Positions 1 to 8,463 of a stretch of DNA of 64,000 nucleotides are shown one piece after another. Numbering within the stretch: position 1 is the first letter of the stretch; each line of letters starts with the position of its first letter. This DNA comes from an uncultured Candidatus Thioglobus sp. (GTDB lineage: Bacteria; Pseudomonadota; Gammaproteobacteria; PS1; Thioglobaceae). Both the position numbers and the translations under genes were made by a program. The notes beneath the pieces were generated by a model that saw only the letters and a list, made by a program, of their open reading frames with translations, was not told the origin of the DNA and did no database searches. Where the stretch lies: contig CAJVCK010000002.1 of the NCBI GenBank assembly GCA_910595805.1, positions 1 through 64,000 of the forward strand, given 5' to 3'.

Positions 1-117
1 ATCGACCACTGGCGCGCCACTAATATGGTCCATCACCATCATAATAGCGATATCCTTTACCAATTGGTTTGGAGTAACTGTTTTAACATTGGTTGACATA
101 ATGTCTTGTACTTTCAT
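1..117 (-). CDS. CBS-domain protein, N-terminal part (runs off the left edge)
   Basis: The 39 visible codons begin MKVQDIMSTNVKTVTPNQL and continue to ISGAPVVD. This is the start of a CBS domain: the DIM(S/T) opening, the V-T-P step and the SGAPVVD strand are typical of CBS modules that bind adenosyl nucleotides. An ATG at 115-117 is preceded by an AGGAG ribosome site at 124-128, which fixes the start. The rest of the protein lies outside the window, so it cannot be told whether this is a stand-alone CBS pair or a larger protein. It follows amtB on the same strand but is separated from it by a terminator, so it is probably a separate transcript. Confidence 0.75.
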   Translation of the reverse strand, partial: MKVQDIMSTNVKTVTPNQLVKDIAIMMVMDHISGAPVVD

Positions 118-181
118 GGTTTTCTCCTCTTATTTATCCAAGTAAATCAATTAATTTTTTTTAAATATTATTGTTATTAAT

Positions 182-211
182 AAAAAAAAGCCCCGTATAA
201 ACGGGGCTTTT
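182..211 (-). terminator. Intrinsic terminator downstream of amtB
   Basis: A seven-base-pair GC-rich stem (190-196 with 201-207, loop ATAA) is flanked by A and T runs, so it could act in both directions. It ends the glnK-amtB transcript. A second perfect 8-bp inverted repeat (214-221 with 230-237) lies between it and the amtB stop codon. Confidence 0.85.
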
Positions 212-239
212 AAACTCTAATTAAGTTTTATTAGAGTAA

Positions 240-1460
240 TTATTTTGTGAATTCAGGGTAAGCTTCTAAACCACACTCTGCAATATCCACACCTTCTGCT
301 TCTTCTGCATCAGTAACTCGGATACCCATGATTGCTTTAAGCACTAACCACAATACCATTGAGGTAACAAATACCCAAACAAAGATCGTACCTGCACCAG
401 CTAACTGACCGCTAATCGTTGCATCTGAATTTGTTAATGGCACTGCTAACAAGCCCCATAAACCAACTACACCGTGTACAGAGATTGCACCTACTGGATC
501 ATCAATCTTGAACACTCTATCTAAGGCTGTAATTGAGAATACAACAATAACACCACCTACTGCACCGATTAGAGTCGCTTGTAAGGCCGTTGGCGTATCT
601 GGACCCGCTGTAATAGCAACCAAACCTGCTAACGCACCATTTAATGCCATTGTTAAGTCTGCCTTGCCCCATAGTAGTTTAACTAGGATTAATGCTGCAA
701 TCACACCACCAGCTGCTGCTGCATTAGTATTCAAGAATACCATTGCCACTGCATTAGCGCTTTCTTTACTTGCCATTGCCAATACTGAACCACCATTAAA
801 ACCAAACCAACCCATCCACAGGATAAATGTACCTAGCGTTGCTAAAGGCATGTTTGCACCTGGAATTGCATTTGATGAACCGTCTTTATTGTATTTACCC
901 TTACGAGCACCTAGAACCATCACACCCGCAATTGCTGCAGCTGCACCAGCCATATGTACAATACCAGAACCAGCGAAATCAAGGAAGCCAAAATCATCAC
1001 CTAAGCTATACATGCCAAATACTGAGCCACCGCCCCACGTCCAATTTCCTTGCATCGGGTAAATAACACTAGTAAAGACAATCGCAAAAGCAAAGAATGA
1101 GAACAATTTCATACGTTCAGCAACCGCACCAGATACAATTGACATTGCTGTTGCAACGAAAACTACCTGAAAGTAGAAATCAGAAGGTGCAGCATAGGTA
1201 GCATCTTTAGCAACCACTTCAATACCTTCTAACATAATGCCGCCACCATACATCAAGTCATAACCATAGACCATGTACATCGTACAAGCAATCGCAAATA
1301 AGCCGATATTTTTAGTCAAAATCTCTGCTGTATTTTTACTTCTAACAAGACCTGCTTCTAACATTGAGAAGCCTGCTGCCATCCACATTACCAATGCACC
1401 CATTACTAAAAAGTAAAAGGTGTCTATGGCAAATTGTAATTCCATAATTGTATTTTCCAT
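240..1460 (-). CDS. amtB: Ammonium transporter (Amt family)
   Basis: This inner-membrane channel carries NH3/NH4+ into the cell. The 406-residue protein is almost entirely membrane helices. It holds the conserved D-F-A-G-S-G stretch with Asp161, the first pore histidine (His169, in IVHMAG) and the second (His329, in SVHGVVG), which together form the twin-His pore. Unlike E. coli AmtB, no cleavable signal peptide is evident; the first helix begins within about 15 residues of the start. It lies 10 nt after a P-II gene, the usual glnK-amtB pair, in which GlnK plugs the channel when nitrogen is plentiful. The C-terminal tail (DAEEAEGVDIAECG) matches the cytoplasmic tail that contacts GlnK. Confidence 0.95.
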   Translation of the reverse strand: MENTIMELQFAIDTFYFLVMGALVMWMAAGFSMLEAGLVRSKNTAEILTKNIGLFAIACTMYMVYGYDLMYGGGIMLEGIEVVAKDATYAAPSDFYFQVVFVATAMSIVSGAVAERMKLFSFFAFAIVFTSVIYPMQGNWTWGGGSVFGMYSLGDDFGFLDFAGSGIVHMAGAAAAIAGVMVLGARKGKYNKDGSSNAIPGANMPLATLGTFILWMGWFGFNGGSVLAMASKESANAVAMVFLNTNAAAAGGVIAALILVKLLWGKADLTMALNGALAGLVAITAGPDTPTALQATLIGAVGGVIVVFSITALDRVFKIDDPVGAISVHGVVGLWGLLAVPLTNSDATISGQLAGAGTIFVWVFVTSMVLWLVLKAIMGIRVTDAEEAEGVDIAECGLEAYPEFTK

Positions 1461-1470
1461 ACGTTTCTCC

Positions 1471-1818
1471 TTATAACGCTACTGAGCCAGTTTCACCCGT
1501 ACGAATACGAACTACTTCTTCTAAGCTTGTAACAAAAATCTTACCATCACCGATTTTGCCTTCGTCATCAGACTTTGCAGCACCGCTGATTGCTTTGATT
1601 GCCGCATCTACTTGATCTGCCGCAATAGCAATTTCTAGTTTAACTTTAGGTAAAAAATCTATCGTGTACTCTGCGCCACGATAAAGCTCTGTGTGACCTT
1701 TTTGACGACCGAAGCCTTTTACCTCTGTTGCTGTAATTCCTGAAACGCCAATCTCAGAAAGAGCATCTCTTACATCGTCAAGCTTAAAAGGCTTGATGAT
1801 TGCTGTTAACATTTTCAT
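1471..1818 (-). CDS. glnK: P-II nitrogen regulatory protein, amtB-linked
   Basis: P-II proteins are trimeric sensors of 2-oxoglutarate, ATP/ADP and glutamine that control ammonium uptake and glutamine synthetase. The 115-residue sequence has the T-loop RQKGHTELYRGAEY with the uridylylation target Tyr51, the B-loop GDGKIFV and the C-terminal RIRTGE. It is three residues longer than the usual 112, because of an acidic SDDE-type insertion just before the B-loop GKIGDGK. Its place directly before amtB is why GlnK is preferred over GlnB. An AGGAGAG ribosome site lies 5 nt before the ATG. A second P-II gene lies at 6163-6501. Confidence 0.93.
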   Translation of the reverse strand: MKMLTAIIKPFKLDDVRDALSEIGVSGITATEVKGFGRQKGHTELYRGAEYTIDFLPKVKLEIAIAADQVDAAIKAISGAAKSDDEGKIGDGKIFVTSLEEVVRIRTGETGSVAL

Positions 1819-1901
1819 GTAACTCTCCTATTTATATGTAACAAAAATAACAGTAGCTTTATTTTAAAAAATAAAATTCGACTACTGAACTCGATATCAA
1901 A

Positions 1902-1930
1902 TTGCCACAACCCCCTCTTGAGATTGGCAA
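1902..1930. repeat. Short inverted repeat upstream of glnK
   Basis: Perfect 6-bp arms (TTGCCA at 1902-1907, TGGCAA at 1925-1930) flank a 17-nt spacer containing a C5 run, in the 256-nt gap between the ligase gene and glnK. A run of eight or more A follows on the plus strand. It could be an operator or a weak hairpin; no function is assigned. The rest of the gap (1819-2074) is very AT-rich and shows nothing else recognisable. Confidence 0.35.
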
Positions 1931-2074
1931 AAAAAAAACGATAACCAAGACTTCTAATAAAAAAAACTTAATAAACGCTAATATCTATAGTTAATCACTC
2001 ATCTTAAAAATTAACTGCCTTTGATTATAGATAAAAAATATCATTATGCAACCTATTTAATAAGTGTATTTTTT

Positions 2075-3973
2075 TTATTTAATCAAAGCCAGATATTCCA
2101 CTTCACTAATTACCTCAACACCATGTTGCTTGGCGCTTTCAACTTTTTTATTCCCTACTTTTTCGCCAATCACTAGATAATCAGTTTTAGCGCTTACGCT
2201 GCCAACTACTTTTATACCAATAGACTTAGCATTTTTTTTCATTTCTTCTCTAGAGCCACTCATTTTTCCTGAGAAAACAACTCTCTTGCCGTTAAGACCA
2301 TGACTAAACTCGGCCAAGTCTTTTTGCAAAGGCGTTGATTCTAGATTAAAGCGATACTGACTAAGCAAATCATATTCTAATTTAATTGATTCCAGCCCAT
2401 TAACAATTATTTGGGCTGTTAGTTCTGCAAAACCATCAATGTCTGACACTTGTTCTAAATTTAAATCAAAAACAGTATTAATCGTATAGGATTTAAGCAA
2501 GTTTTCACAATTCCCCATGCCTAACCTAACCACACCAAAAGCCGCCAAAAAACGCCAATCTTCAATCTGTTCGCTGCTTGAACGTTGAAGCTGATTAACC
2601 AAATTAGCGCTGGTTTTATCACCAAATCCCATTGCACTCAAATCATCAACAGTTAATGCGTAAATTTGCGAAATCCTACGTATGCCATGTTCATAGAATT
2701 TTTCAATGGTGGCAATACCAAATCCATCATTATTAGCCAATATCTTAAAAAAATATTCCATTTTCCCAATGACTTGCGCAGGGCACAAATCATGATTAAC
2801 ACACATTAAGAAATCAGATTCCCATTCTAAAGTCTCGCCACAGCTTGGGCATGATGTTGGCACGTCAACAGGTGCTGCCTTTAAAACTTTGTTAATCTTA
2901 GGGATGACCAACCCTGAACGTGTGAGCTCAATTACACTGCCCGTACCTAGACCTTGAGCTTTGACCAATCCGTAATGATGCCCTGTTGCTCGTACAATCG
3001 TCGCACCACTCAACAGTGTTGGCTCTAACTCTGCCACAGGTGTAATCTTGCCTGTACGTCCCACTTGAGGTGTAACACTTAATACGGTTACTTGCGCTTT
3101 GTCTTTGTTTTCTTTAAAGGCGATTTGCCAACGATGGAATTTTCGATTAGCGCCCATTTGATTTTTTAAATCGTTATTCGTTGTTTCAAAGACTACGCCA
3201 TCCACATCAAAATCAACAGTAGACAGTACTTTTTCTACAATATCTTCAAAGTTCTCGCTCATCTCTTTAATACTACCCGACCAAGTAGGTAGTTGAGCAA
3301 AAGGCACAAATAATGCGGCTTTATCGGTAATGGCTTGCTTAGTTTTTTCATCCAATTCTTTTTCTTTAATTAAACTGGCCTGAAAATTACGCGGATATTC
3401 AAAATCTTGAGACAGGTGTGATTCAAAGTAACTTTTTTTAACCACGATCTCACCTGCACCTTGACCACGATCAGAATCGTTATACACTTGTAGACCGCGA
3501 TCAAATACACGAGATATATTACTGCCTTTTTTGCCATCTCCCCGAGTATATAAACGAATACCATCATCAAATCCAGCAAAGCCATCTAGCTTAGGTGTGG
3601 CTTTTATTTGAATATCGACATAGGCAAGGCCTATGTCGATAGCAGATTTCTCAAGTCGCTCGATCCATTTTCGAATTTCATCCCAAGTATACGCTTTGTC
3701 AGTTGAAAGCATAATCTCTGGCAACAAAACCTTTTCTTCAGAAAATACCTGCCCTTCAGGCTCTACAGATTGTAATAAAGGATGATTCGGGAGTCTTTGT
3801 TTTAATGCAGACAGGTAAATGAAATCATAATCCTGGTCACTAATCATAGGCTGACCAGATCGATATGCCAAATTAGCAACCTGACAAAATTCTGCTAAAT
3901 CTTCATCTGATAAGTCATCCAACAAAATCTCTTGTTGGATGATTTGATTAATAATTGATGAGGATAATGCCAT
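2075..3973 (-). CDS. Diverged NAD-dependent DNA ligase (LigA family)
   Basis: The protein seals DNA nicks using NAD+. Its 632 residues keep the LigA architecture: a Ia-like start (QPMISDQDYDFIY), the adenylation lysine Lys128 in PKLDG, TRGDG at 143-147, DFDVDGVV near 255-261, an OB-fold QVGRTGKITPVAELEP near 303-318, a four-Cys zinc site (Cys375, 378, 391, 397), helix-hairpin-helix repeats and a C-terminal BRCT domain from about residue 558. It is clearly diverged. The Glu that precedes the lysine motif in standard LigA (E-x-K) is Thr126 here, and the N-P-R-N-A-A-A-G-S block is reduced to YPRNFQAS. It closes an apparent dapA-bamC-ligase operon (7-nt gap). Whether it is the main replicative ligase or a second one cannot be told from this window. 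Confidence 0.85.
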   Translation of the reverse strand: MALSSSIINQIIQQEILLDDLSDEDLAEFCQVANLAYRSGQPMISDQDYDFIYLSALKQRLPNHPLLQSVEPEGQVFSEEKVLLPEIMLSTDKAYTWDEIRKWIERLEKSAIDIGLAYVDIQIKATPKLDGFAGFDDGIRLYTRGDGKKGSNISRVFDRGLQVYNDSDRGQGAGEIVVKKSYFESHLSQDFEYPRNFQASLIKEKELDEKTKQAITDKAALFVPFAQLPTWSGSIKEMSENFEDIVEKVLSTVDFDVDGVVFETTNNDLKNQMGANRKFHRWQIAFKENKDKAQVTVLSVTPQVGRTGKITPVAELEPTLLSGATIVRATGHHYGLVKAQGLGTGSVIELTRSGLVIPKINKVLKAAPVDVPTSCPSCGETLEWESDFLMCVNHDLCPAQVIGKMEYFFKILANNDGFGIATIEKFYEHGIRRISQIYALTVDDLSAMGFGDKTSANLVNQLQRSSSEQIEDWRFLAAFGVVRLGMGNCENLLKSYTINTVFDLNLEQVSDIDGFAELTAQIIVNGLESIKLEYDLLSQYRFNLESTPLQKDLAEFSHGLNGKRVVFSGKMSGSREEMKKNAKSIGIKVVGSVSAKTDYLVIGEKVGNKKVESAKQHGVEVISEVEYLALIK

Positions 3974-3980
3974 TTAGGCC

Positions 3981-5126
3981 TTAGAACTGTTTAGCGATAT
4001 TTCCTAAGAATTCATGACTAAAGTCAATAGTCTCTTTTTCATTCTCTTCAGAGGTGTCATTGAAATAAACTTCAGTACTTTTGCTATTAGTTTGTCTTAC
4101 AAGGATTTGAAATGATTTTTTAATGGCACTGTCACCAAAAATACGTGAGAATAACCCTATATCTTGAGTTCTAGCAACATTAATGTAAAAACTCCCCTCT
4201 TTAACGTCCTTATCTTCAACATCAATATCAAGCTGATCGAGCGCCCAGCCAACATTGTCCCATGTGTTATATTGGTTCATTGGGAATATTAACTTCGCGT
4301 AACCATTCACACCTTCAGCCAAACTAACTGAGATTTTTTCTTGCTCTTTAACTGCAACAATCTTTTCTCTTGCATGGGCATGGTCGCCACCTAAATAAAC
4401 CATCAATTTGTACAGCATAGCTGTTTCCAACTCTTGATCTTTAGGGCGTGATTGCCAGATAGTATTCTCATCTTTTGAGCCAGAGTTAGTAGTTACCTCA
4501 GCCATAGAACTTAATGACAAATAAACTGCGGTTTTATTGCCTGAATTAATTGGCTCTAGACGAATGCGGTACTTATCAACTGTAGGTAGTACGTATGCAC
4601 TGAATTTTGAACCTAAAAACCCGCGTATCATACCTAAATTCTCTTTGGGAATTTCTGCACGATTTTCTAGATAGTCAGTTTCTATTAATCCAATTTTTTT
4701 ATTAACTTTCTTAATTGAAAATCCATTAGATTTTAGAAAACTCTTCGACAACCCCCAGATTGCATCTGGTTTTTTCCCAACTACTAACCAACGACGATCA
4801 CCAGATTTTTTCACTTCAATATTTGAAGGCTCTTTTAAAATGCTTAATAACTCTTCTTTCTTACCTTTTACTTTTCCAGAAAAATCAATCGTTTTTTCTG
4901 GAGCGTTTGCGACATACTGGCTTAATTTGAATGCTTGTTGTGAACTTGGTGTTGTAAGGTCTGGCGGTACATCTAGAGAAGAAACAGTCTTATCTGAATA
5001 ATAATTAATTTTCTTATCAATGAAAGCCTCTCTCTGTTTTTCCTCTTCAGTTTTATCGCCTCCACCAAAAGACATACAACCACTTAAAAACAATACAACA
5101 AAAGTGCTTAATAATTTAACCAACAT
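3981..5126 (-). CDS. bamC: Outer-membrane assembly lipoprotein BamC
   Basis: BamC is an accessory lipoprotein of the BAM complex, which folds beta-barrel proteins into the outer membrane. A lipoprotein signal ends in the lipobox LSGC (Cys17), followed after a linker by the conserved unstructured segment with SSLDVPPDLT at about residues 49-58, which in BamC contacts BamD. Two helix-grip domains follow (roughly 115-230 and 255-380). At 381 residues the length is close to the family norm (about 345). The gene starts one base after the dapA stop, reproducing the dapA-bamC pair known from E. coli, which strongly supports the call despite low sequence conservation. Confidence 0.88.
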   Translation of the reverse strand: MLVKLLSTFVVLFLSGCMSFGGGDKTEEEKQREAFIDKKINYYSDKTVSSLDVPPDLTTPSSQQAFKLSQYVANAPEKTIDFSGKVKGKKEELLSILKEPSNIEVKKSGDRRWLVVGKKPDAIWGLSKSFLKSNGFSIKKVNKKIGLIETDYLENRAEIPKENLGMIRGFLGSKFSAYVLPTVDKYRIRLEPINSGNKTAVYLSLSSMAEVTTNSGSKDENTIWQSRPKDQELETAMLYKLMVYLGGDHAHAREKIVAVKEQEKISVSLAEGVNGYAKLIFPMNQYNTWDNVGWALDQLDIDVEDKDVKEGSFYINVARTQDIGLFSRIFGDSAIKKSFQILVRQTNSKSTEVYFNDTSEENEKETIDFSHEFLGNIAKQF

Positions 5127-5127
5127 T

Positions 5128-6018
5128 TTATATAACCCCCAATGATAATAGATCTTGCTTTAATTTTGTTTGAGCTTGTTGTGATAATTTCGTGAGCGGC
5201 AAACGAATACCTTCTTCACATTTTTGCATTTTAAATAACGCCCATTTAACTGGAATTGGATTGGATTCAATAAATAAATTTTGATGCAGTCCAATAAGTG
5301 CTGCATTAATAGTTTCTGCTAAATTCTTATCGCCATCCATAGCAGCTTTATAAGCATCTGATACTGACTTAGGCGCAACATTTGCACTGACAGAAATACC
5401 GCCATGCCCACCCATTAAAATAAACTCAACTGCTGTAGCATCGTCGCCACTATAAAGTAAAAAATCGCTAGGGCATTGCTCAATTAACGCCTTAGCAACA
5501 TTTAAATCACCTGTTGCGTCTTTAATGCCAATAATATTATCAATCTTAGATAAGCGAACTGCTGTCTCTACTGACAAATCAACGGCTGTTCTGCCCGGTA
5601 CATTATACAAAATCTGATCAATATCAACCGCCCCAGCAATTGCCTTATAATGTTGGTAAAGCCCTTCTTGAGTCGGCTTGTTGTAATACGGCGTTACTAG
5701 TAGACAGGCGGCTACACCAATGTCCTTTGCAGCTTTAGTCAATGCAATTGCTTCTGTTGTTGAGTTGGCACCTGTGCCAGCAATAATTGAGATTCTGCCC
5801 TTTGAAAATTCAACAGTTTTTCTCATGACTTCAACATGCTCAGCATGATTAAGGGTCGCTGATTCACCCGTTGTACCCATTGAGATAATAGCGCTAGTAC
5901 CCTGATCAATATGAAATTCAACTAAAGCCTCAAGCGCACCAAAATCTACCGATCCATCTTCAAACATCGGGGTAATTAAGGCTACCATAGAGCCGGTCAA
6001 AGGATGATTAATACGCAT
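5128..6018 (-). CDS. dapA: 4-hydroxy-tetrahydrodipicolinate synthase
   Basis: DapA condenses pyruvate with aspartate semialdehyde, the first committed step to diaminopimelate and lysine. The 296-residue TIM-barrel protein has the GTTGE loop (48-52), Tyr112 in YYNKP, Tyr138 and Arg143 in YNVPGRT, and the Schiff-base Lys166 in GIKDATGD. It is the first gene of the dapA-bamC-ligase run; dapE of the same pathway lies 1.3 kb upstream in a different transcript. A terminator at 6077-6113 separates it from the preceding P-II gene, so its own promoter should lie within 6019-6076. Confidence 0.96.
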   Translation of the reverse strand: MRINHPLTGSMVALITPMFEDGSVDFGALEALVEFHIDQGTSAIISMGTTGESATLNHAEHVEVMRKTVEFSKGRISIIAGTGANSTTEAIALTKAAKDIGVAACLLVTPYYNKPTQEGLYQHYKAIAGAVDIDQILYNVPGRTAVDLSVETAVRLSKIDNIIGIKDATGDLNVAKALIEQCPSDFLLYSGDDATAVEFILMGGHGGISVSANVAPKSVSDAYKAAMDGDKNLAETINAALIGLHQNLFIESNPIPVKWALFKMQKCEEGIRLPLTKLSQQAQTKLKQDLLSLGVI

Positions 6019-6076
6019 TGAATTAAATATTTCTAATAATTATTAGGATTATATACGAAACCTATTTTTTAGGCAC

Positions 6077-6113
6077 AAAAAAACCCGCTAAAAACAAAGT
6101 CCTTAGCGGGTTT
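6077..6113 (-). terminator. Intrinsic terminator after the second P-II gene
   Basis: An 11-bp stem pairs 6081-6091 with 6103-6113 (core CCCGCTAA / TTAGCGGG). On the minus strand it is followed by a run of seven T, the classic factor-independent form. It sits 50 nt after the P-II stop codon and 59 nt before dapA. Confidence 0.92.
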
Positions 6114-6162
6114 AACTGAGTCTAAAAAGCCAATAATGTTAATAATTTTTTTATTTTTTTCC

Positions 6163-6501
6163 TTAAAGTGCGTCTTGGTCGGTTTCGCCGGTACGAATAC
6201 GAACAACCTTTTCTAGGTTAGTGACAAAAATTTTGCCATCGCCTACTTTACCAGTATTGGCAACATTAGTAATCACCTCTATAACATTATCGAGAGTCGA
6301 TGCTGAAATTGCGATTTCCAATTTAACTTTAGGTAAAAAATCAACTTGGTATTCTGCGCCACGATACATCTCTGTGTGGCCTTTTTGACGACCAAAGCCT
6401 TTAACTTCAGTCACTGTGATACCGGTAACACCGGCATCTGATAAAGCTTCTCTCACATCATCTAATTGATGTGGTCGAAGTATTGCTGTTACAAACTTCA
6501 T
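6163..6501 (-). CDS. glnB: P-II nitrogen regulatory protein, second copy
   Basis: This is a 112-residue P-II trimer subunit with the T-loop RQKGHTEMYRGAEY (Tyr51 target), B-loop GKVGDGKIFV and C-terminal RIRTGET. It is closely similar to the amtB-linked copy at 1471-1818 but lacks that copy's short acidic insertion before the B-loop. It is a single-gene transcript closed by its own terminator. Since it is not paired with an ammonium channel, GlnB, the general sensor acting on glutamine synthetase control, is the more likely role. The glnB/glnK assignment rests on context, because the sequences alone do not separate the two. Confidence 0.9.
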   Translation of the reverse strand: MKFVTAILRPHQLDDVREALSDAGVTGITVTEVKGFGRQKGHTEMYRGAEYQVDFLPKVKLEIAISASTLDNVIEVITNVANTGKVGDGKIFVTNLEKVVRIRTGETDQDAL

Positions 6502-6647
6502 ATATTTCCCCTTTATTTAAGTTTTCATTAACTTAAGAACAATACGCCCACATGAGCAGCCTATAAAGTAGCCATGCTTATTAATTTTTTGCGTCGTTGT
6601 AAAAAAACTTAAAATTTATTATAAACAAGAAATATAATGGGTGTCAC

Positions 6648-7322
6648 TTACTTTTCAAGCAAGTCTTTACGTTTTTTTTGTGTATTTTTAACAACTTGAG
6701 CCTGACGCCAAGCTTCAATATTTGCCTGATGACCACTAAGTAAAACCTCTGGTACTATTTGACCATCAATTTCAGACGGACGCGTGTAATGCGGATAATC
6801 TAACAAATTCTCTGCAAATGAATCATTCAACGAATCTTGATTGCCTAAAACACCTGGAATTTGTCGACTCACACTATCAATTAACACCATTGCGGCAAGC
6901 TCTCCCCCGCTGATCACATAATCACCAATGGAAACTTCCATATCAACATCATGCTCAATCACGCGCTCATCCACCCCTTCATAGCGACCACACAGCAAGG
7001 TGATCGAGTCTAACTCAGATAGATTTTTGGCCAAATTGTGAGTTAATCGCTCACCTTGGGGTGATAAATAAATAACTTTTGTTTCTGGATTTTCTTGTTT
7101 GATCTTGTTGATACAATCACGTATGGGTTTAACTTGCATTACCATCCCAGCGCCACCACCATACGGTGCGTCATCAATATTACGATGTTTGTTTTCACTA
7201 AAATCCCTAAGTTGCCAAGTATCAATTGATAATAATGACTTTTTAATACTGCGCGATATCACACCCTCATCTTTAATCGCTGAAAACATCTCAGGAAACA
7301 AAGTGATTACATCAAAACGCAC
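6648..7322 (-). CDS. trmD: tRNA (guanine-N1)-methyltransferase
   Basis: TrmD methylates G37 next to the anticodon, which prevents +1 frameshifting. The 224-residue protein starts RFDVITLFPEMF and has the knotted SPOUT core with LCGRYEGVDERV, the SAM loop IGDYVISGGELA and PHYTRP. The start codon is GTG at 7320-7322; no upstream ATG fits. It is about 30 residues shorter than the E. coli enzyme, ending soon after the RKDLLEK helix. In most bacteria trmD lies between rimM and rplS; here it follows dapE by 5 nt and stands apart from ribosomal protein genes. Confidence 0.93.
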   Translation of the reverse strand: MRFDVITLFPEMFSAIKDEGVISRSIKKSLLSIDTWQLRDFSENKHRNIDDAPYGGGAGMVMQVKPIRDCINKIKQENPETKVIYLSPQGERLTHNLAKNLSELDSITLLCGRYEGVDERVIEHDVDMEVSIGDYVISGGELAAMVLIDSVSRQIPGVLGNQDSLNDSFAENLLDYPHYTRPSEIDGQIVPEVLLSGHQANIEAWRQAQVVKNTQKKRKDLLEK

Positions 7323-7327
7323 GAGGA

Positions 7328-8452
7328 TTAAGCGAGAATATTTTTAAGAATTTGATAGTAGATAGTAGTTAAGTCATCCAAATCTTGCACACTAACACAT
7401 TCATCAACTTGATGAATAGTTGCATTTAAGGGGCCTAACTCAACCACCTGAGCATCTAATATTGGTGCAATAAAACGACCATCAGAGGTGCCGCCTGAAG
7501 TAGATAATTCTGTATCAATGCCTTTAACAGTTTTAATTGCATCTACACAACTACTGACTAAATCACCTTTAGGAGTTAAGAATGGATAGCCTGAATGCTC
7601 CCAATCAAGTTTATATTCAAGACTGTGTTTGTCTAAAATATCCAGCACTCTTTGTTGCAAACCCTCATGAGTAGATTCAGTTGAATATCTAAAGTTAAAA
7701 ACAACTTCGGTGTCACCAGGAATCACGTTTGTGACGCCAGTGCCAGCATGAATATTAGAAATTTGAAAACTGGTTGCTGGAAAATATTCATTCCCATCAT
7801 CCCACAATTCATTGCATAGGTCGTTCAGCGCTGGTATTGCCAAATGAATTGGGTTATCAGCCAAATGTGGGTAGGCAATATGCCCCTGCTTACCAATAAT
7901 GGTCAAACGTCCATTAAGAGAGCCACGACGACCATTTTTAATTACGTCACCTAGTTGACTGGTTGAAGATGGCTCGCCCACCAGACAATAATCCACAGCT
8001 TGATTATTGGTTTTTAAATATTCACAAACCTTAACCGTGCCATCAATAGCCGGGCCCTCTTCATCAGAAGTAATTAAAAAACCAATAGTACCTCTATGAT
8101 CAGGAAAATTAGCAACAAATCGTTCAGTTGCAACTACCATCGCCGCAAGTGAGCCTTTCATATCTGCCGCACCTCGAGCATACAACATGCCATCTATGGT
8201 TTCTGGCTTAAAAGGGTCTGTCTTCCAATCTGAGCCAACTGGCACAACGTCGGTATGGCCTGCAAAAACAAATACAGGCGATGTATCGCCTCGCGATGCC
8301 CAAAAATTATCAACTTCGCCAAATCTAAGAGATTGAACTTGAAAATCACTATCAGTTAATCGAGCACACATCAATGTCTGACAACCCTCGTCAAGTGGCG
8401 TTAAAGATGGTTTAGAAAGCAATAACTCGGCAAGCTCAATAGTTTGTGACAT
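7328..8452 (-). CDS. dapE: Succinyl-diaminopimelate desuccinylase
   Basis: This dinuclear-zinc M20-family hydrolase removes succinate from N-succinyl-LL-diaminopimelate, a step of the lysine/peptidoglycan precursor pathway that dapA begins. The 374-residue protein has His66 in FAGHTDVVP, the bridging Asp97 in GAADMKGS, the catalytic pair Glu131-Glu132 in TSDEEGPA, a dimerisation lid in the middle, and the C-terminal zinc His in NATIHQVDE. It is followed 5 nt later by trmD, so the two are probably co-transcribed. Confidence 0.95.
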   Translation of the reverse strand: MSQTIELAELLLSKPSLTPLDEGCQTLMCARLTDSDFQVQSLRFGEVDNFWASRGDTSPVFVFAGHTDVVPVGSDWKTDPFKPETIDGMLYARGAADMKGSLAAMVVATERFVANFPDHRGTIGFLITSDEEGPAIDGTVKVCEYLKTNNQAVDYCLVGEPSSTSQLGDVIKNGRRGSLNGRLTIIGKQGHIAYPHLADNPIHLAIPALNDLCNELWDDGNEYFPATSFQISNIHAGTGVTNVIPGDTEVVFNFRYSTESTHEGLQQRVLDILDKHSLEYKLDWEHSGYPFLTPKGDLVSSCVDAIKTVKGIDTELSTSGGTSDGRFIAPILDAQVVELGPLNATIHQVDECVSVQDLDDLTTIYYQILKNILA

Positions 8453-8463
8453 GTGGAAATTTT

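Noticed and set aside
508..1062. A 184-codon plus-strand open frame inside amtB
   Set aside because: It is antisense to a clearly conserved transporter gene, lacks a ribosome site and has low-complexity Ala/Pro/Ile content typical of shadow frames.
1819..2074. Sigma-54-type promoter upstream of glnK-amtB
   Set aside because: A TGGCA occurs on the minus strand near 1906, but the required GC at the -12 position, ten bases on, is absent.
6114..6121. Third copy of the extragenic repeat (AACTGAGT near the P-II terminator)
   Set aside because: Only the eight-base string matches; the GTAG/CTAC hairpin and the TGCAAGGC box are missing, so it is likely chance.
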